Source: Mesostigma viride
Taxonomy: Eukaryota > Streptophyta > Mesostigmatophyceae > Mesostigmatales > Mesostigmataceae
Assembly (NCBI GenBank): GCA_009746045.1
Contig: RPFO01000089.1
Coordinates: 915,364-979,363 of the forward strand
Direction: 5' to 3'
DNA length: 64,000 bases
This document shows, one piece after another, positions 62,401-64,000 of this stretch. Within the stretch, counting starts at the first letter, position 1; every line of letters starts with the position of its first letter. The position numbers and the translations under genes are program-made. A model generated the notes under the pieces. The model saw only the letters and a program-made list of their open reading frames with translations, ran no database searches and was not told the DNA's origin.

Positions 62401-63844
62401 GGTGCCTGGGGCTGTGGCCTCGGGCATCCGGGCTGGCGGGGCCTGGGCTAGGTCCACGTTTTTTCTCGAAGCACCCCGGGTCTATGGGGAGACGGCCATA
62501 GCGGTACCGACTCGGGGCCCCGAGAGGGGTCATGATAGGCTGGCCGTGCGCAATCGCAGTGCAAATGCGCTGGGCCTTTTTGGGCCTGGCCATGCATCCA
62601 CAGCCGCCGGGCACACGCCTCCCGATGTGGGGGGGCTCCCGTTTTGCGGCAGGGCGGTCACTTGTGACAACGAGCAAGGTGGAGTGCGGCTTCAAGGGAA
62701 AGCCAGGGCGGGGGTGATTGGGCAACGTACTTCATGAAGGGCCTTGAACGGCGTGCCTCCGGGCATGTCAATTAGTGTCACATGTATGCTTCCACTTATT
62801 GTTTTAATGAAGATGCTGGTTTTTGTGGGAGCTACGTGGGACATGAATCGGGGTTCTTTGAACGGAGTTTCTTCTATACGTGAATGCGGGAACAAGAGGC
62901 CGCTGGATGAGCGGCTTATAGGTCGTAGTGTTTACTCGTAGCTGTTTGGCTAGAGCTTTTGTGATTAGTAGATGCAATATAGTGCATGGTTGAAAAATGA
63001 ATTAAATAAAATGTGCGTTCCGCGCTTGGGTTGATTATACCCGGGCGGAACGGGGCGTGAGGTGCAGTGCCCCTGAAAAGAACAACCTACGCATTATTTA
63101 ATACTAGCCGTGCAGATTCGGGATATTCTACCCCCGGTCTGTACGGTTAGCGTCTTACTAGCATCCACTAAACATAAGGGTTTAATGACGTCAGTTAGCT
63201 AGGGATAAGGGAGGTTTTGCGACTAAAAGCCGCTCTGGCTGGTTTTGTCGGCCTCTTTCTTTGCTCCCCACCCACCCACCCGTGTCTTGGTTGCCTCTAG
63301 GGCAACGTACTTCATGAAGGGCCTTGAACGGCGTGCCTCCGGGCATGTCAATTAGTGTCACATGTATGCTTCCACTTATTGTTTTAATGAAGATGCTGGT
63401 TTTTGTGGGAGCTACGTGGGACATGAACCAATATACACAAAAAAACGTGTGGGACTTCATAAAGATAATAATGCACAAAGTTGAAGGGTAAATACAGGCA
63501 AATTGATACGTTGTAAGTTTCCATGAAGCAACAGTAAGGCCCGTATACCAAAGGGGGAAAAAAGGGAACTTACGTGCCAGCACGGGGGCAGATGGACAGC
63601 CTGGCAGTGGTGGTGGTGGCATGGCCACGACAGTGGGTGCCGGCACGGCGCTCATCTGCTGGTCAAACTGCGCATTGATTGCGTCGATTTGGGCCTGCAT
63701 TTGGGCCTGCAAAGCAGCAATGCGGGCGGCCCTTTCAGCCTCGAGGCTTGCAGGCAGCTGCATGGTCCCGGCGGTGACTTCAGCAGGGTTGGCTTTTGAC
63801 GACGACTTGGCTTTTGCAGTTTTCCTTGCTTTTTGGACGCCCGG
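59492..63844 (-). CDS. proline-rich coiled-coil protein gene, spliced, one-base frameshift
   Basis: Exons on the minus strand are 63574-63844, 61052-61384, 59745-60771 and 59492-59596. Every border is AG/GT and the phases agree (1, 1, 0). Exon A encodes a Lys-rich start, then the coiled coil LEAERAARIAALQAQMQAQI, then a Pro-rich segment. Exon B is Pro/Ala-rich. Exon C has a basic segment, a compact region (LGDELVWDV, then GRIAMVKPRNKSPWTLAF, RYCFDLRKLHYG, ELSWVML), seven VPAPPAPLPPSTA repeats and a coiled coil (MMLQLKKMQEELNEKNAIIN). The last exon encodes ENTPDSAAQAKHCELLNGQ and ends QPVLE-stop. Exon C lacks one base near 60387, so as it stands the gene is frameshifted. The family is not recognised; the compact region resembles a small Tudor/PWWP-like barrel only in outline. 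More exons may lie beyond 63844. Confidence 0.65.
59902..60170. repeat. 39-bp coding minisatellite, about seven copies
   Basis: Unit GTGGAGGGTGGCAGTGGGGC and following (39 bp, 13 codons) keeps the minus-strand frame and encodes the VPAPPAPLPPSTA repeats of the proline-rich protein. Confidence 0.9.
61455..62847. mobile_element. tandem insertion, unit 1 (1,393 bp)
   Basis: Begins TCGGGGTTCTTTGAACGG and ends GCTACGTGGGACATGAA. Its first 430 bp and last 128 bp recur in unit 2, directly adjacent. The middle (61885-62719) is unique and shows no recognised protein. It lies in an intron of the proline-rich gene. Confidence 0.6.
62848..63427. mobile_element. tandem insertion, unit 2 (580 bp, internally deleted)
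   Basis: Has the same start and end segments as unit 1 but only 33 bp between them (63267-63299, a short CCCACC stretch). Both units carry a hairpin GTTCCGCGCTTGGGT...ACCCGGGCGGAAC (61624-61658 and 63015-63049). Confidence 0.6.
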
Positions 63845-64000
63845 CTGTGGTGTTCACCATGAAGAACAAAGCACAGCATCCGAAGGAACATAATAATGCA
63901 CTCGATCAGAAAACTATCGATGGCCATACGGCGAGTAGAAAGTACGGTTGCACTACAAGATTGCTGGCTGCATTCGTCATACACAACGGATGCATACCAA

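Noticed and set aside
61455-63427. Helitron (TC start, CTAG end)
   Set aside because: TC and a CTCTAG near 63300 exist, but the units extend past CTAG and no Rep/helicase or conserved terminal hairpin position is found.

Overview
This 64 kb window is eukaryotic nuclear DNA that is crowded with transposable elements. It has spliced genes with GT-AG introns in consistent phases, several superfamilies of retrotransposons and DNA transposons, and very long simple-sequence tracts. A YqaJ-type nuclease gene with large introns and heavy (CCCA)n, (CCCT)n and GCGT arrays fits a green alga or similar protist, but nothing here proves the lineage.

Layout. 1-6.1 kb: a Ty3/gypsy retrotransposon on the minus strand, cut by the left edge, with a viroplasmin-like ORF, Gag, PR-RT-RNaseH and integrase. 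6.2-8.4 kb: two solo-LTR-like copies with TGTTACG...CGTAACA ends and a foldback cluster. 8.4-10.2 kb: no recognisable gene. 10.2-23.9 kb: a YqaJ-family exonuclease gene (+), reconstructed from five exons whose introns hold a 41-bp minisatellite of about 70 copies, a piggyBac-like TTAA element, a dispersed repeat (family D) and a hAT-like element with an exact 8-bp target duplication. 24.1-27.0 kb: a second D copy and a 5'-truncated, frameshifted LINE ending in a (TTAA)n tail. 27.2-32.1 kb: a pogo/Tigger-like DNA transposon with 29-bp perfect terminal inverted repeats and TA target duplication, swollen by satellite arrays. 33.4-48.0 kb: Ty1/copia element A, with copia element B (37.2-43.4 kb) nested inside its integrase. 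48.7-54.9 kb: copia element C, inserted in a third D copy. 55.2-58.2 kb: a second piggyBac-like fragment, an LTR/gag relic and a small inverted-repeat element. 58.6-59.0 kb: a foldback cluster. 59.5-63.8 kb: a spliced minus-strand gene for a proline-rich, coiled-coil protein with a one-base frameshift; its first visible intron carries a tandem two-copy insertion.

The most unusual signal is the copia clade (A, B, C). All three appear to encode Gag-INT-PR-RT-RNaseH, with the retropepsin-like domain between integrase and reverse transcriptase rather than before integrase. They share an HGDD reverse transcriptase box instead of YxDD, LTR ends AGTT...AACT instead of TG...CA, 5-bp target duplications, and in A and B an in-frame UGA-C just after the Gag zinc knuckles. 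B and C also have Asp in place of the integrase catalytic Glu.
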